Below, one piece after another: positions 44,868-53,729 of a DNA stretch of 64,000 nt. The translations under genes were made by a program, and so were the position numbers. The DNA comes from Anaeromyxobacter dehalogenans 2CP-C (GTDB taxonomy: Bacteria; Myxococcota; Myxococcia; Myxococcales; Anaeromyxobacteraceae). The notes under the pieces were generated by a model, which saw nothing but the letters and a program-made list of their open reading frames with translations, made no database searches and was not told the origin of the DNA. The DNA lies in NCBI RefSeq assembly GCF_000013385.1, contig NC_007760.1, forward strand, positions 930,001-994,000, read 5' to 3'. Positions within the stretch are counted from its first letter, which is position 1, and each line of letters begins with the position of its first letter.

Positions 44868-45625
44868 TCTCGCTCGGGCTTCGGACGCTGTTCGTGAAGG
44901 AGGTGCGCCGGTTCCTGCGCGTGCCGGGGCAGACCCTGCTCTCGCCGCTCGTGACCACGACGCTCTACTTCGTGGTGTTCGGCTACTCGCTGGGCGCCCG
45001 CCTCGCCGACGTGGAGGGCGTGCCGTACGCGCGCTTCATCGTGCCGGGCCTGGTCACGCTGGGCGTGGTCACGAACGCCTACCTCAACAGCGCCTCCTCG
45101 CTCTTCGTGATGAAGCTGCAGGGCACCATGGTGGACCTGCTCGTCTCGCCGCTCTCCTACGGCGAGGTGCTGGCGGGCTTCATGGGCGCGGCGGTGCTGC
45201 GCGGCATCCTGGTGGGCGGGGTGATGTGGGTGGTGGCGGGCGCGTTCGGCGGGTTCGAGCTCGCCCACCCGCTCGCGGCGGTGGCGCTGCTGGTGCTGGT
45301 GGCGGTGGTGTTCGCGGCGCTGGGCGTGGTCACGGCGATCTGGGCCAGCACGTTCGAGCAGGTGAACTTCTTCCCGACGTTCTTCATCACGCCGCTCACG
45401 TTCCTGGGCGGCGTCTTCTACTCGATCGAGATGCTCCCGCCGGCGCTCCGCCGGCTGACGGCGCTGAACCCGATCTTCTACATGGTGGACGGGGTGCGGT
45501 TCGGGATGCTCGGGATCTCCGACGCCGCGCCGTGGGTGGGGGCGGCGATGCTGCTGGTGCTGGCGGCCATCTCGGTGGGGGCCGCGTACGCGCTGCTCCG
45601 GTCCGGCTACAAGCTGAGGGGCTGA
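44864..45625 (+). CDS. ABC-2 type transporter permease
   Basis: 253 residues with six hydrophobic helices. The family landmarks 'RFIVPGLVTLGVVTNAYLNSAS', 'MVDLLVSPLSYGEVLAGF' and, near the end, 'FFITPLTFLGGVFYSIEMLPP' then 'LNPIFYMVDGVRFGMLG' are those of ABC2_membrane/NodJ-DrrB permeases. It forms the membrane pore with the ATPase encoded just upstream. The start overlaps the ATPase stop by four bases. A weak GC hairpin (45628-45643) follows. Confidence 0.92.
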   Translation: MISLGLRTLFVKEVRRFLRVPGQTLLSPLVTTTLYFVVFGYSLGARLADVEGVPYARFIVPGLVTLGVVTNAYLNSASSLFVMKLQGTMVDLLVSPLSYGEVLAGFMGAAVLRGILVGGVMWVVAGAFGGFELAHPLAAVALLVLVAVVFAALGVVTAIWASTFEQVNFFPTFFITPLTFLGGVFYSIEMLPPALRRLTALNPIFYMVDGVRFGMLGISDAAPWVGAAMLLVLAAISVGAAYALLRSGYKLRG

Positions 45626-45707
45626 GCGGGCGGGCCCCCGCCCCTGCCACCTAGGGTGGACGCCCCATCCGGAGCTTTTCGGGATCGAATTCGGCCCGGC
45701 TTGGGTT

Positions 45708-45713
45708 TATGCT
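45708..45713 (+). promoter_or_regulatory. candidate -10 box of the NrfJ-like lipoprotein gene
   Basis: TATGCT within GGGTTTATGCTACGG, an AT-rich island 56 bases before the ATG. No convincing -35 element is seen. Confidence 0.35.
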
Positions 45714-45768
45714 ACGGCGCCCTCAGACCGGGGGAACGCGAAATCTCGATTCACGGAGGTCACTTCAC

Positions 45769-46581
45769 ATGCGTCGTCTGTCGGTCGTCCTGCTCACCGC
45801 GCTGGCCGTGGCGGGATGCAAGAAGCAGCAGCCCCCGCCCCCGCAGCAGCCCGCCGCTGCCCAGCAGCCCGGCGCGCCCGCGGCGGCGCCCGTGGCGGGC
45901 AAGGTCCTCGAGCGCCTCGACGCGCCTCCGTACGTCTACCTCAAGCTGCAGACCGCCAGCGGCGAGGCCTGGGCCGCCGTCCCGCAGTCGGACGTGAAGG
46001 TCGGCGCCGAGGTCTCCATCGTCGGCGCGATGCCGATGAACGGCTTCGAGTCGAAGACGCTGCAGCGCAAGTTCGACGTGGTCTACTTCGGCACGCTCGG
46101 CGGCGGCGAGGCCGCGGCCGCGCCCGCCGGCATGCCGGGCATGGGCGGCGCGGCGCCGGCCGGCATGCCTCCGGCGATGGGCGGCGGCATGGGCGGCGGC
46201 CAGCCGGACATGGCGGCGCAGCACGCGGCCGCCGCGGCGGGCCCGGCCGAGGTCGGGGACGTGAAGGTCCCGAAGGCCAGCGGCGCCGACGCGCGCACGG
46301 TCGCCGAGGTGCACGCGCAGAAGGTCTCGCTCAAGGAGAAGCCCGTCACCATCCGCGGCAAGGTGGTGAAGTACAACGAGGGCATCATGGGCAAGAACTG
46401 GCTGCACCTGCGCGACGGCTCGGGCACGGCCGGCAAGGACAACGACCTCACCGTCACGACCACCGACCGGACCTCGGTCGGCGAGGTGGTGACCGTGAAG
46501 GGCACCGTCCGCGTGGACAAGGACTTCGGCGCCGGGTACGCGTACCCGGTGATCGTCGAGGACGCCAAGGTCGCGAAGTAG
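45769..46581 (+). CDS. NrfJ-like lipoprotein with OB-fold domain
   Basis: 270 residues. The signal peptide ends at a lipobox (LAVAGC, Cys at about 16). Residues about 45-112 form a NrfJ-like domain ('GKVLERLDAPPYVYLKLQT', 'AWAAVPQSDVKVG', 'MPMNGFESKTLQRKFDVVYF'). A Gly/Met/Ala-rich linker (about 113-160) follows, then an OB-fold-like domain ('VTIRGKVVKYNEGIMGKNW', 'NDLTVTTTDRTSVGEVVTV'). Such proteins occur in metal-reducing and nitrite-reducing deltaproteobacteria near cytochrome genes, but their role is not settled. GGAGG precedes the ATG at good spacing. Monocistronic. Confidence 0.82.
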   Translation: MRRLSVVLLTALAVAGCKKQQPPPPQQPAAAQQPGAPAAAPVAGKVLERLDAPPYVYLKLQTASGEAWAAVPQSDVKVGAEVSIVGAMPMNGFESKTLQRKFDVVYFGTLGGGEAAAAPAGMPGMGGAAPAGMPPAMGGGMGGGQPDMAAQHAAAAAGPAEVGDVKVPKASGADARTVAEVHAQKVSLKEKPVTIRGKVVKYNEGIMGKNWLHLRDGSGTAGKDNDLTVTTTDRTSVGEVVTVKGTVRVDKDFGAGYAYPVIVEDAKVAK

Positions 46582-46660
46582 TCGGCCTCTCGGCCTCGAA
46601 GCGCTCGCGGGCGCGGTCCTCCGGGGCCGCGCCCGTCGTCGTTCTCGACGTCTTGGCCGC

Positions 46661-46689
46661 GCTCGCCCTGAGCTTGTCGAAGGGCGGGC
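46661..46689. repeat. REP-like palindrome, copy 1
   Basis: GCTCGCCCT-(GAGCTTGTCGA)-AGGGCGGGC, 9-bp arms with one G-T pair. The 11-base loop differs by one base from that of copy 2. Confidence 0.75.
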
Positions 46690-46698
46690 GTTCTCGAA

Positions 46699-46733
46699 CC
46701 CGCTCACGCTGAGCCTGTCGAAGCGTGAGCGGG
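46699..46733. repeat. REP-like palindrome, copy 2
   Basis: CCCGCTCACGCT-(GAGCCTGTCGA)-AGCGTGAGCGGG, perfect 12-bp arms. The arms are unrelated to copy 1 but still pair, while the loop GAGCYTGTCGA is conserved, a mark of dispersed mobile-type palindromes rather than a terminator. Confidence 0.78.
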
Positions 46734-47103
46734 CGCCTGCGGTCACTCGAAGCCGGGGGGCCGTGGGCGCGGGTCCTCGTGGGCGCTCCCGCCCTCGCCC
46801 GCTCGCGCGACGTGGAGATGGAATGCTCGGCGCGGGACATCGATCGGTGGACGCACGCGGATCGCCTTCGACGTGGTGGGGCGCGGCTCGCAAACTCGGC
46901 CGCGCGTATCGCTTCGCGACGCGCGGCCTCAGACATGCTCGCCGCGCACGCCGGCTGGATACGCGCGCGGGAGGGCGACCGTCGCGGGCTGCGCCTGCGC
47001 CGACAGTCGCGCGAAGCACGAGAGAGACCCGCTGGAGGGCGGTCCGCGGATCGGACGCGCAGGATTCGCCTCGCGGCCCGTTCCACAAACGGGCGCGCTC
47101 GTC

Positions 47104-47109
47104 TAGATT
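47104..47109 (+). promoter_or_regulatory. candidate -10 box of recQ (leaderless type)
   Basis: TAGATT nine bases before the TTG start, same hexamer and nearly the same distance as at 43922. Confidence 0.45.
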
Positions 47110-47118
47110 CCGCCGGTC

Positions 47119-48906
47119 TTGAGCAGCGACGCCGACAGCCGCGCCCCCGGGCTCCGGGAGGTGGAGGACGAGGTCCGGGATCTCGCCCGCGCGGCCGAGG
47201 TGGACGCGCCGGCGGATCCGGCGGCGCGCCGGCGCTGCGCGGAGCGGCTGGACGCGCTGCGGGACCGGTGGCGCGAGGCGCCGGCGCTGTTCGGGCCGGA
47301 CACGGTGGAGCGGCTGCGCGCGGTGGCGATCGCGCTGGCCCGCGCCCCGGCGGCCGCGCCGCCCGCGCCCGGGGCGGCGCGCGCGCTGCTGCAGGAGGTG
47401 TTCGGCCACGCCGCGTTCCGCCCGGGCCAGCAGGAGATCGTGGACGCGGTGGTGGCCGGGCGCGACTGCATCGGCGTCATGCCCACCGGCGCCGGCAAGT
47501 CGCTCACGTACCAGATCCCGGCGCGGCTGCTGGGCGGGACCACGCTCGTCGTCTCGCCGCTCATCGCGCTCATGAAGGACCAGGTGGACGCGATGGCGCG
47601 GGTGGGCCTGCGCGCCGCGTTCCTCAACTCGACGCTCTCGCCGGAGGAGCGGCGCGAGCGGGTCCGGGCGCTCCGGCGCGGCGACCTGGAGCTGCTGTAC
47701 GCCGCGCCCGAGGGGCTGGAGGCGTCGGTCGGGGACGCGCTGGAGGGCACCGCGCTCTCGCTCATCGCGGTGGACGAGGCGCACTGCATCAGCCACTGGG
47801 GTCACGACTTCCGCCCCGCCTACCGCAACCTGGCCGGTCTGAAGGCCCGCTTCCGCGCGCCGGTGCTGGCGCTCACCGCCACCGCCACGCGCGAGGTGGT
47901 GCGCGACATCGCCGGCCAGCTCGGCATGGCCGATCCGCTGGTGATCCGCGGCTCGTTCCTGCGCCGCAACCTGCGCATCTCGGCGGTGAAGAAGGGCGAG
48001 GGCGTGCGCACCCGCGACGCGCTGCTGCGCCTGGTGCGCGCGCGCCGCGGGCAGAGCGGGATCGTGTACGCGCTCTCGCGGCGCTCGGTGGAGGAGACCG
48101 CCGAGCTGCTCCGCGACCACGGCGTGCGCGCCGGCGCGTACCACGCCGGCCTCGACCCGGACGTGCGCGCGCGGGTGCAGGACGAGTTCCAGTCCGGCGC
48201 GCTCGAGGTGGTGGTGGCCACCGTGGCGTTCGGCATGGGGATCGACAAGCCGGACATCCGCTTCGTCATCCACCGGGACCTGCCGCGCTCGGTCGAGGCC
48301 TACTACCAGGAGATCGGCCGCGCCGGCCGCGACGGCGCGCAGAGCGACTGCGTGCTCTTCTACTCGTGGGCCGACGTGATGAGCTGGGACCGGCTCCTCG
48401 ACGACGCCGAGCCGGAGGTCGCCGAGGTGCAGCGGCGCATGGCGCGCTCCATGTTCCGGCTGGCCGACGAGGAGGGCTGCCGGCACGAGCGGCTGGTGGG
48501 CTGGTTCGGGGAGCGCATCGACCCCTGCGGCGACGCCTGCGACCGGTGCACCGGCGAGGACGTGCTCGCCTCGGCGCCGGCGGTGCCGCGCGGCGCCCGG
48601 GAGCGGCGCGGCGGCGAGCGCGGGCGCCGCGACGGCGGGGGACGCGGGCGGGCGCGCGCCGAGCCGGTCGAGGCCGCCGAGGCGGACGTGGAGCTGTTCG
48701 AGGCGCTCCGCGCCTGGCGGGCGGCGGAGGCGAAGGAGCGCGGCGTCCCCGCCTACGTGGTGTTCTCCGACGCGACGCTGGCGGAGATCGCGCTCCAGCG
48801 CCCGGCCGGCGAGGACGCGCTCCTCGACGTGAAGGGCGTGGGGCCGCGCAAGCTGGAGGAGTTCGGCGCCGCGCTGCTCGCGCTGGTGCGCGCCCACCGC
48901 TCATAG
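47119..48906 (+). CDS. recQ: ATP-dependent DNA helicase RecQ
   Basis: 595 residues. A ~85-residue N-terminal extension precedes the SF2 helicase core: 'FRPGQQEIVDAVVAGRD', Walker A 'MPTGAGKSLTYQIPA' (about 121-135), the DEAH box in 'VDEAHCISHWGHDFRPAYR' (about 218), 'LALTATATREV' and 'FGMGIDKPDIRFVIH...QEIGRAGRDG'. A zinc-binding region follows ('CRHERLVGWFGERIDPCGDACDRC'), then a low-complexity linker and a C-terminal HRDC domain (about 520-595). The winged-helix RQC part appears replaced by the linker. Start is TTG 47119 downstream of a TAGATT box; it overlaps the convergent lipoprotein gene by six bases. Confidence 0.93.
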   Translation: MSSDADSRAPGLREVEDEVRDLARAAEVDAPADPAARRRCAERLDALRDRWREAPALFGPDTVERLRAVAIALARAPAAAPPAPGAARALLQEVFGHAAFRPGQQEIVDAVVAGRDCIGVMPTGAGKSLTYQIPARLLGGTTLVVSPLIALMKDQVDAMARVGLRAAFLNSTLSPEERRERVRALRRGDLELLYAAPEGLEASVGDALEGTALSLIAVDEAHCISHWGHDFRPAYRNLAGLKARFRAPVLALTATATREVVRDIAGQLGMADPLVIRGSFLRRNLRISAVKKGEGVRTRDALLRLVRARRGQSGIVYALSRRSVEETAELLRDHGVRAGAYHAGLDPDVRARVQDEFQSGALEVVVATVAFGMGIDKPDIRFVIHRDLPRSVEAYYQEIGRAGRDGAQSDCVLFYSWADVMSWDRLLDDAEPEVAEVQRRMARSMFRLADEEGCRHERLVGWFGERIDPCGDACDRCTGEDVLASAPAVPRGARERRGGERGRRDGGGRGRARAEPVEAAEADVELFEALRAWRAAEAKERGVPAYVVFSDATLAEIALQRPAGEDALLDVKGVGPRKLEEFGAALLALVRAHRS

Positions 48907-49464
48907 GAGCCGGGAGGCGTCGAGCTCCATCTCCAGCCGGAAGCGGGCGGTCACGTCGGCCGCGAACGTGGGCGTGGGCGCGTCGTAGGTGAGCTCCGCG
49001 CGGACGCGCAGCACGCCGCCGTCCAGGTAACGCGCCAGGTCCACCCCGGGCGCGCCCTGCACCTGCACGGCGGTGGGGGCGGCGCCGGAGGGCCGCTGGT
49101 AGCTGGCCACCGTCACCGGCGCGCCGCCGGCCGGCGGGTACACCGACAGCACCACCGAGGCGAGGCCGCGCAGGTCGGTGCCGGAGCCCGCCGCGAGGGC
49201 GAGGTCCACCTCGTCCAGCCACAGCTCGGCGTCCACCGACGGATCCGAGAGGGCGTCCACCTCGGCCCCCAGGTCGTAGCGGAGGTCGGTGGAGAGGCAG
49301 CCCGGGCCGCAGTCGCCCACGCCGCCGCCGGCGTACGCGGGGAAGCGCTGCGCGGGCAGGGTGAGCCGGATCTCGGGCACCTCCAGCGTGGCGGTGGCGA
49401 GCGGGCCGCAGCCGGCGAGGAGCAGCATCAGGGCGGGGAGGGCGCGGAGGCGGGCGGGGCGCAT
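48901..49464 (-). CDS. lipoprotein of unknown function
   Basis: 187 residues with a lipoprotein signal (LPALMLLLAGC, Cys at about 19). The mature part is beta-rich, with two Cys in 'GDCGPGCLSTDLRY' that may form a disulfide, and a repeating hydrophobic-polar pattern to the end ('ARFRLEMELDASRLL'). I recognise no family. It starts 9 bases after the stop of the upstream gene on the same strand, so both are probably one operon for envelope proteins. Its stop overlaps recQ by six bases. Confidence 0.75.
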   Translation of the reverse strand: MRPARLRALPALMLLLAGCGPLATATLEVPEIRLTLPAQRFPAYAGGGVGDCGPGCLSTDLRYDLGAEVDALSDPSVDAELWLDEVDLALAAGSGTDLRGLASVVLSVYPPAGGAPVTVASYQRPSGAAPTAVQVQGAPGVDLARYLDGGVLRVRAELTYDAPTPTFAADVTARFRLEMELDASRLL

Positions 49465-49472
49465 GAGCGGTC

Positions 49473-50159
49473 CTAGAAGAAGTACTGGAGCCCGAGCTTC
49501 ACCGACGGGATGAAGGCGGTGATGCGGGGATCGCGGTAGGTGACCTGCGTCCCGCCGGGATCGCCGGTGACGGCCGTGCCGGACGCCTGGGCGCGGACCC
49601 AGGCCACCCCGCCGCGGAGCGAGAACGCCAGCCCGCGCTGGGACCCGAGCTCGAGCCCGAGGTGCGCCGCGGCCCAGGCGTAGCCGACCTTCTTCAGGAG
49701 CGGCCTCACCCCGTCCGGCACGCCGTCGTTCACGTACCGTGAGACGTCCCCGTCGAAGAACCGCCCGCCCTCGACCGTGAGCGCGGGCGACGCCGCCCAG
49801 TGCCACGGGACCAGCGCGAGCCCGCCGTGGACGCCCAGGGCGGCGACGTTCCAGGCCGGGCCGGCGAACGCGCGCAGCGCCGGCACCGGGCGCCAGGCGA
49901 GCGCGAGCGTGAGGCCCTCCGGCGCGCCCGCGTCGAGCGACACGCCGAGCCAGCGCGTCCGGGCCGTGGCGGGCCGGGCCGGTGCCGCCGCCACCGCGAG
50001 CCTCGGCGGCGGCGGGAGCGGCACGTCGTCCAGGGCCGCGGCCGCGGGCCTGGCCAGCGCGCGCGGCGGGGGCGGGGGGGCCTCGCCGGAGGCGCGCGCG
50101 GCGGGGGCCGCGGCGACGGCGAGCGCGAGGAGCAGGGGACGGGAGCGCAGGGCGGCCAT
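49473..50159 (-). CDS. predicted outer-membrane beta-barrel protein
   Basis: 228 residues. A signal peptide (about 1-24) is followed by a Pro/Ala-rich stretch (about 25-68). The remaining ~160 residues alternate amphipathic strands and end in 'FIPSVKLGLQYFF'; the terminal Phe and alternating pattern are typical of outer-membrane barrels. No family can be named. Upstream of the ATG a TATCCT box lies ten bases away, whereas the GGAGG is too far (17 bases) to serve as a ribosome site. The lipoprotein gene follows after 8 bases. Confidence 0.72.
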   Translation of the reverse strand: MAALRSRPLLLALAVAAAPAARASGEAPPPPPRALARPAAAALDDVPLPPPPRLAVAAAPARPATARTRWLGVSLDAGAPEGLTLALAWRPVPALRAFAGPAWNVAALGVHGGLALVPWHWAASPALTVEGGRFFDGDVSRYVNDGVPDGVRPLLKKVGYAWAAAHLGLELGSQRGLAFSLRGGVAWVRAQASGTAVTGDPGGTQVTYRDPRITAFIPSVKLGLQYFF

Positions 50160-50169
50160 GGCGTGCGGC

Positions 50170-50175
50170 AGGATA
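50170..50175 (-). promoter_or_regulatory. candidate -10 box of the barrel-protein operon (leaderless type)
   Basis: TATCCT on the minus strand, ten bases before the ATG at 50159. Confidence 0.4.
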
Positions 50176-50282
50176 GCCTCCGGCACCGGGGCCACGGAAC
50201 GTGGGTCGGCCTCGCACCCCGGCGCGCCGCGCGAGCACGGGGCTGGCGTCCGGCGCCGGTCTCGGCCATGACTGCCCTCGCC

Positions 50283-50840
50283 ATGGCGCTCCCCTCCACG
50301 CTCCACCAGCTCGACCTCCAGCTCGCGCACGTCGATCGCGGCGTCGATCGCGCGCTCTCGCTCCGGATCGCGCGCCATCCGTCGGAGACGATGGAGCGGG
50401 TCTGGCTGCGCGCGCTGGCGCTCGCCTGGCAGTGGGAGGAGGGCATCGCGTTCGGGCCCGGGCTGTGCGAGCCGGACGCCGCCGACGTGCTGGCGCAGCG
50501 GCCCGACGGGCGCGCCTCGCTGCTGGTGCGCGTGGGCCGGCCGGCGCCGGAGCGGGTGGCGCGCGACGTGGCCCAGAACGCCGGCGCGCGCGTGGCGGTC
50601 CTGTTCGAGGGGCCGCGCAGGATGGAGGCCTTCCTCCAGGAGGCGCGGGAGCTGCGGCTCGACCGCCTGGCGCGGGCGGAGCTGGCCGCGCTGGATCCTG
50701 ACCTGCTCGGGGCACTCGCGGCGCACGAGGACCGTCGCCTGAAGGCGGCGCTCACCATCGTGTCGGACCACCTCTACCTCGACGTCGCCGGGGGCTCGGT
50801 GGACGGGCCCCTGCACCGCGGCACGTACCAGGAACCCTAG
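50283..50840 (+). CDS. yaeQ: YaeQ family protein
   Basis: 185 residues from ATG 50283, matching E. coli YaeQ in length and in 'LSLRIARHPSETMERVWLR', 'GPGLCEPDAADVL' and 'WVDLWIELG'-equivalent 'SLLVRVGRPAPER'. YaeQ has a PD-(D/E)XK nuclease-like fold but its biological function is not established. An ATG five codons earlier (50268) is possible. The gene is divergent from the barrel-protein gene and is followed by the regulatory region of the suf operon. Confidence 0.88.
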   Translation: MALPSTLHQLDLQLAHVDRGVDRALSLRIARHPSETMERVWLRALALAWQWEEGIAFGPGLCEPDAADVLAQRPDGRASLLVRVGRPAPERVARDVAQNAGARVAVLFEGPRRMEAFLQEARELRLDRLARAELAALDPDLLGALAAHEDRRLKAALTIVSDHLYLDVAGGSVDGPLHRGTYQEP

Positions 50841-50909
50841 TCTCTACGGCCGGATACCTCGTCGGGGCTTTTCCTGGCCCGATAGGCATGCATCCGCGGC
50901 CCCGCCCGT

Positions 50910-50915
50910 TAGATC
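50910..50915 (+). promoter_or_regulatory. candidate -10 box of the suf operon
   Basis: TAGATC, with the adjacent palindrome starting six bases downstream, where transcription would begin. Confidence 0.4.
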
Positions 50916-50920
50916 AATCG

Positions 50921-50935
50921 GGACCGTTTCGGTCC
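50921..50935. promoter_or_regulatory. perfect palindrome, candidate Rrf2/SufR operator
   Basis: GGACCG-TTT-CGGTCC. It lies at the expected transcription start of the suf operon, 74 bases before the Rrf2 regulator gene, and directly abuts the ATG of a 25-codon leader frame. Autoregulation by the adjacent Cys-containing Rrf2 protein is the simplest reading. Confidence 0.5.
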
Positions 50936-51013
50936 ATGATGGCTCTCACGGTTGCGCGCACGTGGCGCGCAGGCCGCGAGCGCCCGCTCCGGCCCGCGGA
51001 GGCCGACCGATGA
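50936..51013 (+). CDS. possible 25-codon leader frame coupled to the suf regulator
   Basis: ATG ATG GCT ... CGA TGA encodes 25 residues (starting [10 protein letters not shown]) and its stop overlaps the regulator's ATG as ATGA, the same junction style used repeatedly in this operon. It begins at the base after the palindrome. There is no Shine-Dalgarno before it. It may be a chance frame; if translated it would couple ribosome flow into the regulator. Confidence 0.35.
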   Translation: MMALTVARTWRAGRERPLRPAEADR

Positions 51014-51483
51014 TCAGGCTGTCGAAGCTCACCGACTACGCGATCGTGATCCTCGCGAACCTCGCGAGGGCGGGGGAGGGCACCCTCACCGCCCAGGACC
51101 TGGCCGACCGGTCCAAGGTCCCGCTCCCGACGGTCTCCAAGCTCTGCAAGGAGCTGTCGAAGGCGGGCCTCGTGCTCTCGCACCGCGGGCGGCACGGCGG
51201 GTACGGGCTCGCCCGGTCGGCCGACGCGATCTCCATCGCGGAGATCGTGGAGGCGCTGGAGGGCCCCATCGCGCTCACCTCGTGCGTGGAGCCCGGCGCC
51301 CAGCCCGACGCGTGCGGCCTCGAGGCGACCTGCCCGGCCAAGGCGAGCTGGGACCCCGTGTCCCGCGCCATCCAGGGCGCGCTGCGAGGGCTGCCGCTCT
51401 CGTCCATCGTCCTGCAGCACTCGAACGATCCGAAGGACCCCGACGCCGTGGACGTCGTCACCCTGGGAGCCCACGTCTCATGA
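51010..51483 (+). CDS. Rrf2-family Fe-S-type transcriptional regulator of the suf operon
   Basis: 157 residues. An N-terminal winged helix ('[18 protein letters not shown]', '[17 protein letters not shown]', '[17 protein letters not shown]') is followed by three Cys (C92, C102, C108), placed like the [2Fe-2S] ligands of IscR but with wider spacing. It most resembles the SUF-system Rrf2 regulators. Expected role: sense Fe-S status and repress the operon it heads. GCGGAGG precedes the ATG; the stop overlaps sufB (ATGA). A palindrome 74 bases upstream is the likely operator. Confidence 0.9.
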   Translation: MIRLSKLTDYAIVILANLARAGEGTLTAQDLADRSKVPLPTVSKLCKELSKAGLVLSHRGRHGGYGLARSADAISIAEIVEALEGPIALTSCVEPGAQPDACGLEATCPAKASWDPVSRAIQGALRGLPLSSIVLQHSNDPKDPDAVDVVTLGAHVS

Positions 51484-52919
51484 GCACCGCGGAGCAGCTG
51501 AAGGAGCTGACCGAGCAGAAGTACCGGTACGGCTTCGTCACCGACATCGAGGAGGACAAGGTCCCGAAGGGCCTGTCCGAGGACGTCATCCGGCTCATCT
51601 CGGCGAAGAAGGGCGAGCCGAGGTTCATGCTCGAGTGGCGCCTGGAGGCATACCGCCGCTGGCTCGCCATGGAGGAGCCGACCTGGGCGAACGTCCACTA
51701 CCCGAAGATCGACTACCAGGAGATCGTCTACTACTCCGCGCCCAAGCAGAAGAAGGCGCTGGGCTCGATGGACGAGGTCGATCCCGAGCTGAAGCGCGCG
51801 TTCGCGAAGCTGGGCATCCCGCTCGAGGAGCAGATGCGCCTCGCCGGCGTGGCGGTGGACGCGGTCTTCGACTCGGTCTCGGTCGCCACCACCTACAAGA
51901 AGAAGCTCGCCGACCTCGGCATCGTGTTCTGCTCCTTCTCCGAGGCGGTCCGGGAGCACCCCGAGCTGGTGGAGAAGTACCTCGGCTCGGTGGTCCCCGC
52001 GACCGACAACTACTTCGCGGCGCTGAACAGCGCGGTGTTCTCCGACGGCTCGTTCGTCTACGTGCCGAAGGGCGTCCGCTGCCCGATGGAGCTGTCCACC
52101 TACTTCCGCATCAACGCCAAGGACACCGGCCAGTTCGAGCGCACGCTCATCGTCGCCGACGAGGGCGCGTACGTGTCGTACCTGGAAGGCTGCACCGCGC
52201 CGATGCGCGACGAGAACCAGCTCCACGCGGCGGTGGTCGAGCTGGTCGCGCTCGACGGCGCGCACGTGAAGTACTCGACCGTGCAGAACTGGTACCCCGG
52301 CGACGCCGAGGGGCGCGGCGGCATCTACAACTTCGTCACCAAGCGCGGCAAGGCCATGCGCAAGGCGAAGATCAGCTGGACGCAGGTGGAGACCGGCTCG
52401 GCCATCACCTGGAAGTACCCGTCGTGCATCCTGCAGGGCGACGAGTCGGTGGGCGAGTTCTACTCGGTCGCGCTCACGAACCACCGCCAGCAGGCGGACA
52501 CCGGCACCAAGATGATCCACATCGGGCGGGACACCCGCTCGACCATCATCTCGAAGGGCATCAGCGCCGGGCGCGGCCAGAACACCTACCGCGGCCTGGT
52601 GAAGATGATGAAGGGCGCCACCGGCGCGCGGAACTACTCGCAGTGCGACTCGCTGCTCATCGGCGACCGCTGCGGGGCCCACACGTTCCCGTACATCGAG
52701 GTGCGCAACCCGACCGCCAAGGTCGAGCACGAGGCCACCACCTCGAAGATCAGCGACGACCAGCTCTTCTACTGCCGGCAGCGCGGCATCTCCGACGAGG
52801 ACGCGGTCTCGATGATCGTGAACGGCTTCGCGAAGCAGGTGCTGAAGGAGCTGCCCATGGAGTTCGCCGTGGAAGCTCAGAAGCTCCTGGGCATGTCGCT
52901 GGAAGGGAGCGTCGGCTAG
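51480..52919 (+). CDS. sufB: Fe-S cluster assembly scaffold subunit SufB
   Basis: 479 residues, typical for SufB. The opening '[20 protein letters not shown]', the '[12 protein letters not shown]' and '[16 protein letters not shown]'-like centre ('[18 protein letters not shown]') and the end '[20 protein letters not shown]' with its conserved Cys are diagnostic. With SufC and SufD it forms the SufBC2D scaffold on which clusters are built. ATG overlaps the regulator stop; sufC follows after 3 bases. Confidence 0.96.
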   Translation: MSTAEQLKELTEQKYRYGFVTDIEEDKVPKGLSEDVIRLISAKKGEPRFMLEWRLEAYRRWLAMEEPTWANVHYPKIDYQEIVYYSAPKQKKALGSMDEVDPELKRAFAKLGIPLEEQMRLAGVAVDAVFDSVSVATTYKKKLADLGIVFCSFSEAVREHPELVEKYLGSVVPATDNYFAALNSAVFSDGSFVYVPKGVRCPMELSTYFRINAKDTGQFERTLIVADEGAYVSYLEGCTAPMRDENQLHAAVVELVALDGAHVKYSTVQNWYPGDAEGRGGIYNFVTKRGKAMRKAKISWTQVETGSAITWKYPSCILQGDESVGEFYSVALTNHRQQADTGTKMIHIGRDTRSTIISKGISAGRGQNTYRGLVKMMKGATGARNYSQCDSLLIGDRCGAHTFPYIEVRNPTAKVEHEATTSKISDDQLFYCRQRGISDEDAVSMIVNGFAKQVLKELPMEFAVEAQKLLGMSLEGSVG

Positions 52920-52922
52920 GCC

Positions 52923-53725
<803 letters not shown>

Positions 53726-53729
<4 letters not shown>

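Larger units (their letters stand above)
46582..47118. other. 537-base intergenic region before recQ
   Basis: Holds two REP-like palindromes near its left end (46661-46733) and a -10-like TAGATT at the right end. In between I see no frame with coding character, no RNA gene and no strong hairpin; codon use in all frames is Arg-rich and shadow-like. Confidence 0.6.

Noticed and set aside
46661-46733. Transcription terminators of the NrfJ-like gene
   Set aside because: Two stem-loops with an almost identical 11-base loop and covarying arms, and no T-run, fit REP-like repeats better than terminators, though they may also stop transcription.
46725-47118. Short frames in the region before recQ
   Set aside because: Several frames are open at once, all Arg/Ala/Gly-rich, none with a ribosome site or a recognisable domain.
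45760-48897. A 1045-codon minus-strand frame opposite the NrfJ-like gene and recQ
   Set aside because: It crosses two genes and the REP-like palindromes, and its product is His/Arg-rich with no domain.
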